A stretch of DNA of 64,000 nt from Nonomuraea sp. NEAU-A123 (GCF_018603905.1 NZ_JAHFZZ010000007.1:375376-439375), one strand, 5' to 3'. Positions 7,999 to 16,196 are shown, counted from the stretch's first letter. The notes: generated by a model not told the origin, from the sequence alone. Translations and numbers: made by a program.

Positions 7999-8931
7999 TC
8001 AGCGCAGCCTGGCGAGGTCGGCCGCGCCGACGACTCCCGCGGAGGCGCCCAGCTCGGCCAGCCGGATCTCGGCGAGCGGCCGGTGCCCCCTGCCCGTGAG
8101 CTTCTGGGCGAACGTCTCGCGGGTCCGGTCGAGGAAGAACTCGGCCGCGCGGGAGACCCCGCCGCCCACGATGAAGCAGCTGGGATCGAGGACCGCGGCC
8201 AGGTCGGCCATGCCCTGTCCGAGCCAGTCGGCGAGGCTGGCGAACGCGAGCAGGGACGCCTCGTCACCCAGCTTGGCCGCCTCGGTGACCTCCTCGCCCT
8301 CGATCTTGCCGCCCGCCAGGCCGAGCAGGATCTCGGCCCGCTTCGGCTGCACGGCGGCGATGTGCCTGGCCTCGGCGACCAGGGCGTTGCCGCTGGCGTA
8401 CTGCTCCCAGCAGCCGATCTGACCGCACCCGCACAGCCGCCCGTGGGGCACCACCTGCATGTGGCCGAGCTCGGCTCCCATGCCCCAGTGGCCCCTGAAC
8501 AGCTTGCCGTCGAAGACGAAGCCGCCGCCGATGCCGGTGCCGACCGTGATGCAGACGATGTGCGACTGGCCGCGGCCCGCGCCGAACCTGGCCTCGCCCC
8601 AGGCCATGGCGTTGGCGTCGTTCTCGATGACGACCGGCAGCCCGATCAGCCCGCTGATCTTCTTCTGCAGCGGCTCCTCGCGCCAGGCGAGGTTGGGGGC
8701 GAACCGTACGATCGACCGGGTCTCGTCGACGAACCCGGCCGCGCCCACGCCGACGGCCTCGATCTCCCGGTCCTGGGCGAGCTCGCGCACGACCTCGGCC
8801 ACCGTCGCGGCGACCTGGTCGGGCCGGTCGGCCGGAGTGGGCTTGAGCGCCTGGGCGACGACCGTGCCGTCGTCATCGACCACGCCCGCGGCGACCTTCG
8901 TGCCACCGATGTCCACACCGATCGTGAGCAT
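7999..8931 (-). CDS. ROK family glucokinase
   Basis: A 310-residue sugar kinase with the N-terminal phosphate-binding VDIGGTKVAAG, the ROK signature around GGGFVFDGKLFRGHWGMGAELGH, and the zinc-binding CGCGQIGCWEQYASG cluster (three Cys plus the preceding His). These are features of ATP-dependent ROK glucokinases such as the Streptomyces enzyme, which also mediates carbon control. The length is typical. It is downstream of the DUF5304-like gene (15-base gap) and upstream of the EEP gene in one leftward run. Sugar specificity for glucose is by family only. Confidence 0.85.
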   Translation of the reverse strand: MLTIGVDIGGTKVAAGVVDDDGTVVAQALKPTPADRPDQVAATVAEVVRELAQDREIEAVGVGAAGFVDETRSIVRFAPNLAWREEPLQKKISGLIGLPVVIENDANAMAWGEARFGAGRGQSHIVCITVGTGIGGGFVFDGKLFRGHWGMGAELGHMQVVPHGRLCGCGQIGCWEQYASGNALVAEARHIAAVQPKRAEILLGLAGGKIEGEEVTEAAKLGDEASLLAFASLADWLGQGMADLAAVLDPSCFIVGGGVSRAAEFFLDRTRETFAQKLTGRGHRPLAEIRLAELGASAGVVGAADLARLR

Positions 8932-8946
8932 GCCCCTGTGTCCCCT

Positions 8947-9354
8947 CTATCCCAAATCAATGTGTTCTACGTTGTCGCGGCGCTCGCCGCTCCGATCGTC
9001 GCGCGGCCTGCGAGGGGCCGGCCTGCTCAGCGCGTCGATCGTCTGGCGGAAGGCGGCGAACAGCTCGCCGCCGGCCGCCACCAGGTGCCCGGCGACGTCG
9101 TTGCCGGACTCCCGCTGTGCCGCTATCGCCCGGCAGACCGGGCAGGCGCGGCAGATGTACTCATCGTGGGGCTCGGACACCGCCTCGCTCCACACGTCCT
9201 TGTCCTTGCTGCCGCCACCGGCTCCGCCTCCGGTGAAGGAGTTGAGCACGGTCCTGCCGACCTGGCGGGTGGCCCGCCCCTGGATGGTGTCGAACAGCTT
9301 GCGCGCCTCGTCCGTGACGGTGCCGATCGGGTCTCTGTCGTTGCGCTCAGTCAT
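8947..9354 (-). CDS. DUF5304-like small actinobacterial protein with CxxCxxC
   Basis: A 135-residue protein of unknown function. It has a helix-forming N-terminus (DEARKLFDTIQGRA), a flexible GGGAGGGSKDKD linker, then CRACPVCRAIAAQ, a Cys-x2-Cys-x2-Cys cluster that could bind zinc or iron, and a second helical part followed by a charged tail. Similar proteins occur beside the ArsA-like ATPase in actinobacteria (from memory). Its start overlaps the end of the ArsA gene by 8 bases, indicating translational coupling. No function is established. Confidence 0.7.
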   Translation of the reverse strand: MTERNDRDPIGTVTDEARKLFDTIQGRATRQVGRTVLNSFTGGGAGGGSKDKDVWSEAVSEPHDEYICRACPVCRAIAAQRESGNDVAGHLVAAGGELFAAFRQTIDALSRPAPRRPRDDRSGERRDNVEHIDLG

Positions 9355-10504
9355 CTGGCCCTCCTGCTGTGAACCGTACCCGGAGCACGCCGTCGCGGAG
9401 CGCCGCGCCGCTGATCCTCCTGCGTGCCAGCGCCGCCGGCAGGGCCAGGATCCGCCGGTACGGTCCGGCGGTGATGATCAGCTCGTCACCCTTGCGCGCC
9501 AGGTCCACATCGGCCCGGTCGGCGCCCGGCAGGGCCAGGGTCAGCTCGTCGGCGGACAGCCGCAGCGGCGGCTCCACGTCGGGGTCGGCGAACGGATCCG
9601 CCTCGCCGTACATCGCCGCGCCCACCTCGGCCAGCGCGTCCTTGCCGACCGGCTCGGCCGGAAGGTACGGCACCACGTGGATGGGCAGCGGCGCGAACGA
9701 CTCCTCGGCCTCGGCGAGCAGTTTCGACTGGGCCGCCACCCACTGGGCGCGCCACTCGTCGGCGCCCTCGGAGGGGAAGACCCGGTTGGCGATCACCGCG
9801 TCGACGCGGTAGCCGTACAGGTTGAGCGAGGTGAGGGTCCGCCTGGCCTCGGCGAGCACCACCGACTCCGGCGTCAGCACGAGGCGCACGGAGGCGTGCT
9901 CGCCGGTGAGCAGCTCGCGCACCTCCAGCAGGCCGCGGTGGAGGCGCTCCCCCGCGCTCATGACCTCCTCGCCGGGCGCGCTGACATGGGCGACACTGCG
10001 CACGAACGGCGAGACGATCTTCATGAGCTTGCGGCCGACCGGCATCAGCCTGGTCATGTGCCAGTCGAGCGCCTCGGGCAGGGCCAGCAGGCGCAGGGTC
10101 TCGGCGGTGGGCGCGCAGTCGACGACGATGACGTCCCAGCGTCCTTCGCGGGCGTGCTCACGCAGCTCCAGGAGCGCGATGATCTCCTCGGCGCCGGGCA
10201 GGATGGTGATCTCCTCGGAGGTGATCTCGTCCAGGCCCAGCTCGGTCAGCACTCCTCTGGCGTACTCCTGCAGCTCGCCCCAGTGGCGCTCCAGCGTCTT
10301 CTGGGTGTCGACCTGGTGCAGGTGCAGCCCCGGCGCGATCTCGCCCGGCTCGACGCCGAGCGCGTCGGCCAGCGAGTGGGCGGTGTCGGTGGACACGATC
10401 AGCGTCTTCAGCCCGCGCTTGGCGGCGAGTGTGGCGGTCGCCGCGGCGGCCGTGGTCTTGCCCACGCCGCCCTTGCCGGTGAAGAGCAGAACCCGCGGGC
10501 TCAC
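9347..10504 (-). CDS. ArsA/GET3-family ATPase with C-terminal HSP20-like domain
   Basis: A 385-residue ATPase. The deviant Walker A LLFTGKGGVGKTT is at residues 5-17, with switch I STDTAHSLAD and the switch II-like VDCAPTAETLRL. After residue about 310 an alpha-crystallin-like domain follows (LRLSADELTLALPGADRADVDLARKGDELII...), as in ArsA_HSP20 proteins. No arsenic genes are near and no metal-binding cysteines of true ArsA are seen, so a membrane-protein targeting or regulatory role is more likely than arsenite export. It matches Rv2184c in synteny (from memory). Start is GTG, one base from the SRPBCC gene stop. Confidence 0.82.
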   Translation of the reverse strand: MSPRVLLFTGKGGVGKTTAAAATATLAAKRGLKTLIVSTDTAHSLADALGVEPGEIAPGLHLHQVDTQKTLERHWGELQEYARGVLTELGLDEITSEEITILPGAEEIIALLELREHAREGRWDVIVVDCAPTAETLRLLALPEALDWHMTRLMPVGRKLMKIVSPFVRSVAHVSAPGEEVMSAGERLHRGLLEVRELLTGEHASVRLVLTPESVVLAEARRTLTSLNLYGYRVDAVIANRVFPSEGADEWRAQWVAAQSKLLAEAEESFAPLPIHVVPYLPAEPVGKDALAEVGAAMYGEADPFADPDVEPPLRLSADELTLALPGADRADVDLARKGDELIITAGPYRRILALPAALARRRISGAALRDGVLRVRFTAGGPDD

Positions 10505-10505
10505 T

Positions 10506-10943
10506 TCAGCGCCCTTCGACGCGCTTCTTGAGGCCCTTGAGCGCGGTCTCCACGATGACCTTCTCCGCCTTGCGCTTGATCATGCCGATCATGGGGACCT
10601 TGAGGTCGGCGGCGAGCTCGTACGTCACCTCCGTACCAGTGCCCGTGTCGGCCAGCAGGTAACTCCCCGCCAGCTCGGAGAGCATCTTGCCCGGCTCGAC
10701 GACCTGCCAGCGGACGCTCTCGTCGTCCTGCCAGGTGTAGCCGAGGGCGTAGGTGTCGCTGATCACTCCGGCGTCCAGCACGAACCGCACCGTCTCCGGC
10801 CTGCCGTCGGCCCCGATGCTCAAGATCTCGGCGTTCTTCACCTGCCCCGCCCATTCGGGGTAGGCCGCGAAGTCGGCGATGACGGCCATCACAGCGGCGC
10901 GATCCGCGCCGATGGTGATGCTCGAAGTGGTGCGATCAGCCAT
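10506..10943 (-). CDS. SRPBCC (START-like / polyketide cyclase) domain protein
   Basis: A 145-residue helix-grip protein: a first strand with TTSSITIGADRAAV, the AVIADFAAYPEWAGQVKNAEIL segment, central strands, and a long C-terminal helix (KRKAEKVIVETALKGLKKRVE). The fold makes a hydrophobic ligand pocket. It lies directly upstream of the ArsA-like ATPase with a 1-base gap, an arrangement conserved in actinobacteria (Rv2185c-Rv2184c, from memory), so the two likely act together, perhaps in lipid or isoprenoid handling. No catalytic residues can be named. Confidence 0.82.
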   Translation of the reverse strand: MADRTTSSITIGADRAAVMAVIADFAAYPEWAGQVKNAEILSIGADGRPETVRFVLDAGVISDTYALGYTWQDDESVRWQVVEPGKMLSELAGSYLLADTGTGTEVTYELAADLKVPMIGMIKRKAEKVIVETALKGLKKRVEGR

Positions 10944-10964
10944 GCGACCACCGTACCGGTCTGG

Positions 10965-11732
10965 TCACCATTCGAGGATGAACGGAACCCCCTTTCCCCG
11001 GAAATGACCCACGTTCACGCACTCGGTGCGCCCGATACGGGTGCGCTGGTGCAGTGGCTGGTGCACGTGCCCGAAGAGGGCGTAGCGCGGCTGCGTCCGC
11101 TTGATCGCCGCCAGCGTCGCCTCGCTGCCGCGCTCGAAGCGCCTGGCCACCACGTCGTAGAGCAGCTCGGGCACCGCGGGCGGGATGTGGCAGCACAGCA
11201 CGTCGACCTCGCCGACCGCCTCGACCTTGGCGGCGAACTCCTCGTCGCTGATCTCGTACGGCGTGCGGTAGGTGGTCTTGAGCCCGCCGCCGACGAAGCC
11301 GAACCGCCAGCCGCCGATCTCCACGCTCTGCCCGTCGAGCACCCGATGGCCGTCCTGGAGGTAGTCGGGCCACAGGCGCGGGAGGTCGACGTTGCCGTAG
11401 GTGAGGTAGGCGGGCTCGGGCATGGCCGCGAAGAGCTGCTCGTACTGGGCGCGTACGTTGCGTTCGATGTGCTCGCGCGGGTCGCCTTCGAGGGTGGACC
11501 ACAGCCGCGCCGACATGGCTCTGGCCTCGTCGAAGCGCTTGGCCGTACGGAGCCGGATGAACTCCGCGGCCCGCTCGGCGCCGAACAGGTCGGGGAAGAT
11601 GCCCTGCGCGTGGTCGTCGTAGTCGATGAAGAGGATCAGGTCCCCCAGGCAGATCAGCGCGTCGGCGCCCGCGCCCGCTCCCGCCAGCGCGTCGGCCCTG
11701 CCGTGTACGTCGCTGATGACATGGACCCTCAT
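10965..11732 (-). CDS. Metallophosphoesterase (calcineurin-like)
   Basis: A 255-residue protein with the metal-binding series VISDVHG (residues 4-10), CLGDLILF, TYGNVDLPRL, LCCHIPPAVPE and FGHVHQPLHQR. These are the classic metallophosphoesterase motifs (D-x-H, GD, GN[HV], H, GHxH), with the usual His of GNHD replaced by Val in GNVD. It probably hydrolyses phosphomono- or diesters in the cytosol. The ATG at 11732 is chosen because the fold begins with MRVHVISDVHG. It is in line with the SRPBCC and ArsA genes (gap 21 bases). Substrate unknown. Confidence 0.82.
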   Translation of the reverse strand: MRVHVISDVHGRADALAGAGAGADALICLGDLILFIDYDDHAQGIFPDLFGAERAAEFIRLRTAKRFDEARAMSARLWSTLEGDPREHIERNVRAQYEQLFAAMPEPAYLTYGNVDLPRLWPDYLQDGHRVLDGQSVEIGGWRFGFVGGGLKTTYRTPYEISDEEFAAKVEAVGEVDVLCCHIPPAVPELLYDVVARRFERGSEATLAAIKRTQPRYALFGHVHQPLHQRTRIGRTECVNVGHFRGKGVPFILEW

Positions 11733-11776
11733 GCGGGAAATCCTATGAGAGTGGCTGCTAGCGTGAGAATCACCCC

Positions 11777-11788
11777 TACCCGTGGGTA
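11777..11788. promoter_or_regulatory. Inverted repeat upstream of the FadD gene
   Basis: TACCC-GT-GGGTA lies in the 104-bp divergent gap, about 50 bases before the ligase start. It is short and only a weak operator candidate. Confidence 0.25.
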
Positions 11789-11836
11789 ATTCCACGCGAT
11801 AGCGTCCCAGGCGGTCCCCCGAAGAGGAGTTGATTC

Positions 11837-13603
11837 GTGCGCGAGTACAGCGTCCCGGTGCTGGTCGACGTACCTGCCTCCGCGAGCCTGCCCGACACGG
11901 TGTTCAGGCGGGCCGAGCAGGAGCCCGGCGCGGTCGTCATGCGGCGCAAGTCCGGTGGCGGCTGGCCGGCCGTCACGGCCGCCGAGTTCCGCGACCAGGT
12001 GGTCGAGCTGGCCAAGGGACTGATCGCGGCGGGCGTCGAGCACGGCGACCGGGTCGCGCTGATGTCGCGTACCCGCTACGAGTGGACGCTGATCGACTAC
12101 GCGATCTGGTCCATCGGCGCGGTCACCGTGCCGATCTACGAGACGTCGGCGGTCGAGCAGGTCCGGTGGATCCTGTCCGACAGCGAGCCCAAGGCGGTGT
12201 TCGTCGAGCTCGACACGCACGAGGAGACGGTACGCGAGGCCGCGCCCGGCCTGAAGCCCGTCTGGCGCGTGGATGAGACGCTCGACGGTTCCGGGGTGGA
12301 CGACGCCGCCTTCGAGGAGCGGCGCGCCCGGGTCGGCTCGGCCGACCTGGCCACGGTCGTCTACACCTCGGGCACCACCGGCCGCCCCAAGGGCTGCCAG
12401 ATCACCCACGACAACCTGCTGTTCACCGCCCGCAACGTGGTGGCGGGCCCCCTGGAGCAGCTCTTCACCACCAAGGGGACGGCGGCCCTGCTGTTCCTGC
12501 CGCTCGCGCACATCTTCGCCCGCATGATCCAGGTCGCCATCATCGAGGCGGGCGCGATCCTGGCCCACACCCCGAACATGAAGAACGTGGCCCCGGACCT
12601 GGCCGAGTTCCAGCCGACGTTCCTGCTGGGCGTGCCCCGCGTGTTCGAGAAGGTCTACAACGGCGCCGAGCAGAAGGCCATCGCGGGCGGCAAGGGCGCG
12701 ATCTTCGCCCGCGCCGTCGACACGGCCGTCGCGTGGAGCAAGGCCGAGAGCTCCGGCGGCGCGGGCCTGGGCCTGCGCCTGCGGCACGCGCTGTTCGACC
12801 GGCTCGTGTACGGCAAGATCCGCGCGGCCACGGGCGGCCGTCTGTCGGCGGCGGTGTGCGGCGGCTCGGCGCTCGGCGACCGGCTCGGCCACTTCTTCAG
12901 GGGCGTCGGCATCGAGGTGTTCGAGGGCTACGGCCTGACCGAGACCTCGGCCCCCTGCTCGGTCAACATGCCGGGCGCCAACAAGATCGGCACGGTCGGC
13001 AAGCCGCTGCCCGGCGTGTCGATCCGCATCGCCGACGACGGCGAGATCCTGGCCAAGGGCCGCAACGTCTTCCAGAGCTACTGGCACAACGACCAGGCGA
13101 CGGCCGACGCGATCGACGCCGACGGCTGGTACCACACGGGCGACGTGGGCGAACTCGACGCCGACGGCTACCTGCGCATCACGGGCCGCAAGAAGGAGAT
13201 CCTGGTGACGGCGGCGGGCAAGAACGTCGCCCCTGGCCCGCTGGAGGACGCGCTCCGGGCGCACCCGCTGATCTCCCAGGCCATGATCGTCGGCGACGGG
13301 CAGCCGTTCGTGGCGACACTGATCACCCTGGACCCGGAGGCGCTGGACCAGTGGAAGACGGCCAACGGCCTGCCGTCGGCCACGCTCAGTGAGCTGCGGA
13401 CGGATCCGCGCGTCCTGGCGGAGGTCCAGAAGGCCGTGGACACGGCCAATCGGGCGGTGTCGAAGGCGGAGCAGATCAAGAAGTTCGCGATCCTGGATGT
13501 GGACATCACCGAGGACAGCGGCCATCTGACGCCGACTCTGAAGATCAAGCGCAACGTGGTGATGCGGGACTTCGCCGAGGATGTGGACGCTCTGTACAAA
13601 TGA
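11837..13603 (+). CDS. Long-chain fatty acid-CoA ligase (FadD15-like)
   Basis: A 588-residue ANL-superfamily adenylating enzyme. The ATP/AMP signature YTSGTTGRPKGC is near residue 176, the A5 motif GYGLTETSAP near 366, the YHTGDVGELD hinge near 433, and a C-terminal ITGRKKEILVTAAGKNVAPGPLE with the catalytic domain swivel. It activates fatty acids to acyl-CoA through acyl-AMP. Length matches the bacterial FadD15 class. GTG start is supported by AGAGGAG about 9 bases upstream. It sits opposite the phosphoesterase, the same place as Rv2187 (from memory). Confidence 0.88.
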   Translation: MREYSVPVLVDVPASASLPDTVFRRAEQEPGAVVMRRKSGGGWPAVTAAEFRDQVVELAKGLIAAGVEHGDRVALMSRTRYEWTLIDYAIWSIGAVTVPIYETSAVEQVRWILSDSEPKAVFVELDTHEETVREAAPGLKPVWRVDETLDGSGVDDAAFEERRARVGSADLATVVYTSGTTGRPKGCQITHDNLLFTARNVVAGPLEQLFTTKGTAALLFLPLAHIFARMIQVAIIEAGAILAHTPNMKNVAPDLAEFQPTFLLGVPRVFEKVYNGAEQKAIAGGKGAIFARAVDTAVAWSKAESSGGAGLGLRLRHALFDRLVYGKIRAATGGRLSAAVCGGSALGDRLGHFFRGVGIEVFEGYGLTETSAPCSVNMPGANKIGTVGKPLPGVSIRIADDGEILAKGRNVFQSYWHNDQATADAIDADGWYHTGDVGELDADGYLRITGRKKEILVTAAGKNVAPGPLEDALRAHPLISQAMIVGDGQPFVATLITLDPEALDQWKTANGLPSATLSELRTDPRVLAEVQKAVDTANRAVSKAEQIKKFAILDVDITEDSGHLTPTLKIKRNVVMRDFAEDVDALYK

Positions 13604-13688
13604 CTACGCTGGGTATAGAAACCGCCACCCGTTGTGCCACATTCGCTAGGCAGTCTTGACTTCCTCGCGTTAACCTGTGAAGGCAATC

Positions 13689-13736
13689 GGGACCGGAGAT
13701 CCTTTACATCCCCGGTCCCTACCTTCGAAGGTAGGG
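13689..13736 (+). promoter_or_regulatory. Two abutting dyads in the leader of the coiled-coil gene
   Basis: An 8-bp stem GGGACCGG (13689-13696) pairs with CCGGTCCC (13712-13719). A 20-bp perfect palindrome, CCCTACCTTC/GAAGGTAGGG, spans 13717-13736 and ends within the purine-rich AGGGGAGA ribosome site. The two share CCC at 13717-13719, so the hairpins compete. This looks like either an operator or an RNA switch that hides the ribosome site. Confidence 0.5.
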
Positions 13737-13746
13737 GAGAAGACCC

Positions 13747-14298
13747 ATGGGCATCAAGGATTCGGCGCTTCAGTTCGGCACCGACATCGAGAACGAGCTG
13801 ATCAAGATCCGCGCCGACCAGGTCGAGGTGGCGCAGGATCTGACAGAGCGCATCAACGGCGTCGCGGACCGGGTCAAGCGGCTGGACGACAAGGTCACCA
13901 CTAAGTTCGCCCAGATCGACGCCAAGTTCGAGCAGGTCGACGCCAGGTTCGACCAGATCGACGCCAAGGTCGACCAGATCGACGCCAAGGTCGACCAGAT
14001 GGGTGCCAAGGTCGACCAGATGGACGCCAAGGTCGACCAGATGGACGCCAAGGTCGACCAGATGGACGCCAAGGTCGACCAGATGGGTGCCAAGGTCGAC
14101 CAGATGGGCGCCACGGTCGACCAGATGGGCGCCACGGTCGACCAGATGGGCGCCACGGTCGACCAGATGGGCGCCACGGTCGACCAGATGGGCGCCACGG
14201 TCGACCAGATGGTCGGGAGAGTCGACCAGATGCAGTCGACTCAGACGGAGATGACCCACATCCTGCTCGCCATCCAGCGCAAGCTCGACGTCAACTAG
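13747..14298 (+). CDS. Heptad-repeat coiled-coil protein encoded by 21-bp tandem repeats
   Basis: A 183-residue soluble protein of unknown function. After an N-terminal helix with its own degenerate heptads (residues 14-53), about 16 heptads run from residue 54 to 162, evolving from FDQIDAK and VDQIDAK through VDQMDAK to five consecutive VDQMGAT units. Val/Phe at position a and Met/Ile at position d make a continuous parallel coiled coil about 16 nm long. It closes with a different C-terminal helix (THILLAIQRKLDVN). No signal peptide or membrane segment is present. The ATG follows a palindrome-linked ribosome site. It resembles generic coiled-coil scaffolds; no role can be assigned. Confidence 0.8.
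   Translation: MGIKDSALQFGTDIENELIKIRADQVEVAQDLTERINGVADRVKRLDDKVTTKFAQIDAKFEQVDARFDQIDAKVDQIDAKVDQMGAKVDQMDAKVDQMDAKVDQMDAKVDQMGAKVDQMGATVDQMGATVDQMGATVDQMGATVDQMGATVDQMVGRVDQMQSTQTEMTHILLAIQRKLDVN
13906..14232 (+). repeat. 21-bp tandem repeats inside the coiled-coil gene
   Basis: About 16 in-frame units of 21 bp with the consensus GTCGACCAGATGGGCGCCAC plus a final G or K-codon variant. Units near the 5' end have diverged; the five VDQMGAT copies at about 14095-14201 are virtually identical, indicating recent duplication. Each unit keeps the frame, so copy-number change would lengthen or shorten the coiled coil without breaking it. Confidence 0.9.
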
Positions 14299-14314
14299 CG
14301 CAGCCACCCGAACG

Positions 14315-14339
14315 GCCCCCGGCAGCGCAGGCCGGGGGC
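14315..14339. terminator. Bidirectional terminator between convergent genes
   Basis: GCCCCCGGC and GCCGGGGGC form an exact 9-bp stem with a 7-base loop between the coiled-coil gene and the convergent ABC permease gene. Confidence 0.75.
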
Positions 14340-14355
14340 TGTTCGCTGTGCGGCG

Positions 14356-15183
14356 TCAGCCCTTCGTCGCACCCCCCGTGAGCCCCTTGACGAACTGCTT
14401 CTGCAGCAGCAGGTAGAACACCAGGATCGGCAGCGTCGCCAGGAACATCAGCGCGAACATGCCGCCGAAGTCCGCCGCGTACTGCCCGAGAGACTTGTAG
14501 ATGCCCGTCATGATCGTGGTCCCCTCGCGCGGCCCGTAGATGATCAGCGGGTTGAGGAAGTCGTTCCAGATCCACACGCCGAGGAAGATCAGCACGCTGG
14601 CCGTCGCCGGCCGCAGCAGCGGAAAGACGATCTTCCAGAACGTCTGCCACCGCGTGGCCCCGTCGATGGCCGCGGCCTCCTCCAGCTCCCGTGGCACGCC
14701 CTTCATGAAGCCGGAGAAGACGAAGACCCCGAACGGCACGTAGTACCCGACGTTGAAGAGCACGAGGCCCTGCAGCGTCGACATCAGCCCGAGCGCCTTG
14801 AGCACCTGCGTGATCGGGATCAGGATCACCTGCGGCGGGATCATCAGCCCGCACAGCAGCAGCACCATGATCACCCGGGACCACCAGGTGTTCTGCCGGG
14901 CCAGGTAGTGGCCGAGCATGGCCGACAGCAGCGTCAGGATGACGATCGACAGCGAAGTGACCAGGACACTCGTCCGCAGCGACGACCAGAAGAGGCTGTC
15001 CGGGCTGGTCAGCACCCGGATCAGGTTGTCGAAGGTGGGCGGGATCGGCAGCGACATGGCCCCGCTGGCGACCTGCCTGCTCTCCTTGAAGACGTTGATC
15101 AGCGCGATGTACAGGGGGATGAAGAACACCCCGCCGACGACCAGCGCGACCAGCGGGCGCAGCCATGGCACGGTGGAGCGCAT
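14356..15183 (-). CDS. Carbohydrate ABC transporter permease (MalG-type)
   Basis: A 275-residue inner-membrane permease with six predicted transmembrane segments. The EAA loop that contacts the ATPase is present around residues 170-190 (PRELEEAAAIDGATRWQTFWKIVFPLL). It ends with the QKQFVKGLTGGATKG tail typical of MalG-like sugar permeases. The ATG at 15183 overlaps the stop of the upstream permease gene by one base (TGATG), so the two are coupled. It forms a heterodimer with the 15183-16133 product, using the lipoprotein at 16197 as receptor. No ATPase gene is nearby. Confidence 0.88.
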   Translation of the reverse strand: MRSTVPWLRPLVALVVGGVFFIPLYIALINVFKESRQVASGAMSLPIPPTFDNLIRVLTSPDSLFWSSLRTSVLVTSLSIVILTLLSAMLGHYLARQNTWWSRVIMVLLLCGLMIPPQVILIPITQVLKALGLMSTLQGLVLFNVGYYVPFGVFVFSGFMKGVPRELEEAAAIDGATRWQTFWKIVFPLLRPATASVLIFLGVWIWNDFLNPLIIYGPREGTTIMTGIYKSLGQYAADFGGMFALMFLATLPILVFYLLLQKQFVKGLTGGATKG

Positions 15184-16133
15184 CAGAGCTGCACCTCCCT
15201 GCGCTGCAGGACGCGCAGCGTGATCACGCACAGCAGCGCGATGACGATCAGCATGACGACCGCCTCGGCCGAGGCGTAGCCGGTGCGGTTCTCCACGAAC
15301 CCCTCATTCAGAATGACGAGCGCCACGCTCGCGGTGGTCCCCGTCCCGGGGCCGCCGTTGGTGATCACCTTCACATGGTCGAAGATCTTGAACGCGGAGA
15401 TCAGCAGGACCACGGTGTTGATGGTGAGCGCGGGGGCGAGCAACGGCCAGGTGACGCTCCAGAACCTGCGCACCGGCCCCGCGCCGTCGATCGCCGCCGC
15501 CTCGGCCAGCTCCTGGGGTACGCCCTGGAGCCCGGCGAGATAGACGACCACGCAGAAGCCGAGCATCTGCCAGCAGACGATCGACGACAGCGAGTAGAGC
15601 GCGATGTCCGGGTCGGACAGCCAGCCCGGCGGCTCACTGACGCCCAGCGCCCGGAGCGCCTGGTTGATCGGCCCGTCGTCGGCGAGGATGCGCGTCCAGA
15701 TGACGCTGATGACCACGGAGCTGATCACCATCGGGGTGAAGAAGACGCTGCGCAGCGCGTTGTAGAGCCAGCCGCGGCGGTCGAGGAGCACCGCGATGGC
15801 GACGCCCAGGACGTTCGGCACGATGACCACGATCAGCGTGAGGATCGTGGTCACCCGCAGCGACTGCAGGAACGTGTCGTCCCGCAGGAGCAGTTCGTAG
15901 TTGCGCAGGCCGACGAAGTGGGTCTTGGGCCGCAGCAGCGCCTGGTCGGTCAGGCTGTAGCCGAAGCTGAGCGTGATCGGCAGCACGACGAGGCAGAAGT
16001 AGATGAGCGTGCCCGGCGCCGCGAAGGACAGGAAGTGCCACAGCCCGGCCCGTTTGCCGCCCGACCGTCGCCGGCGCGCTCGGGCCTGCGCATGGCCGGA
16101 TTTGTGATGGTGGATGGTGGTGCCAGCGGCCAT
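15183..16133 (-). CDS. Carbohydrate ABC transporter permease (MalF-type)
   Basis: A 316-residue permease with a basic cytosolic N-terminus (RARRRRSGGKR) and six predicted transmembrane helices. The EAA motif QELAEAAAIDGAGPVRRFWSVTWPLL (about residues 205-231) couples to the ATPase. It pairs with the MalG-type subunit encoded immediately downstream with a TGATG overlap. A strong hairpin separates it from the solute-binding protein gene upstream, probably lowering permease expression relative to the receptor. Substrate is likely a sugar or oligosaccharide, not specified by the sequence. Confidence 0.88.
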   Translation of the reverse strand: MAAGTTIHHHKSGHAQARARRRRSGGKRAGLWHFLSFAAPGTLIYFCLVVLPITLSFGYSLTDQALLRPKTHFVGLRNYELLLRDDTFLQSLRVTTILTLIVVIVPNVLGVAIAVLLDRRGWLYNALRSVFFTPMVISSVVISVIWTRILADDGPINQALRALGVSEPPGWLSDPDIALYSLSSIVCWQMLGFCVVVYLAGLQGVPQELAEAAAIDGAGPVRRFWSVTWPLLAPALTINTVVLLISAFKIFDHVKVITNGGPGTGTTASVALVILNEGFVENRTGYASAEAVVMLIVIALLCVITLRVLQRREVQL

Positions 16134-16162
16134 CAGGCCAGACCCCTCCTAGTCAGGGTGAA

Positions 16163-16190
16163 GGGGCGGGCGCGCTCGGCGGCCCGCCCC
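16163..16190 (-). terminator. Intra-operon hairpin between binding-protein and permease genes
   Basis: GGGGCGGGC and GCCCGCCCC make an exact 9-bp stem with a 10-base loop in the 63-bp gap after the solute-binding gene. It has no U-tract. In ABC sugar operons such hairpins commonly protect or truncate the mRNA so the receptor is made in excess; that role is inferred here. Confidence 0.6.
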
Positions 16191-16196
16191 GCCGGA

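Noticed and set aside
9347..10504. Arsenite-pump ATPase as part of arsenic resistance
   Set aside because: No arsR, arsB or arsC nearby and no metal-site cysteines; family name only.
13906..14232. Possible CRISPR or regulatory repeat array
   Set aside because: Repeats are in-frame coding heptads with no spacers.
14003..14254. Rightward open frame with RSTRWAP repeats
   Set aside because: A shifted-frame reading of the 21-bp repeats of the coiled-coil gene, highly basic and without a ribosome site.
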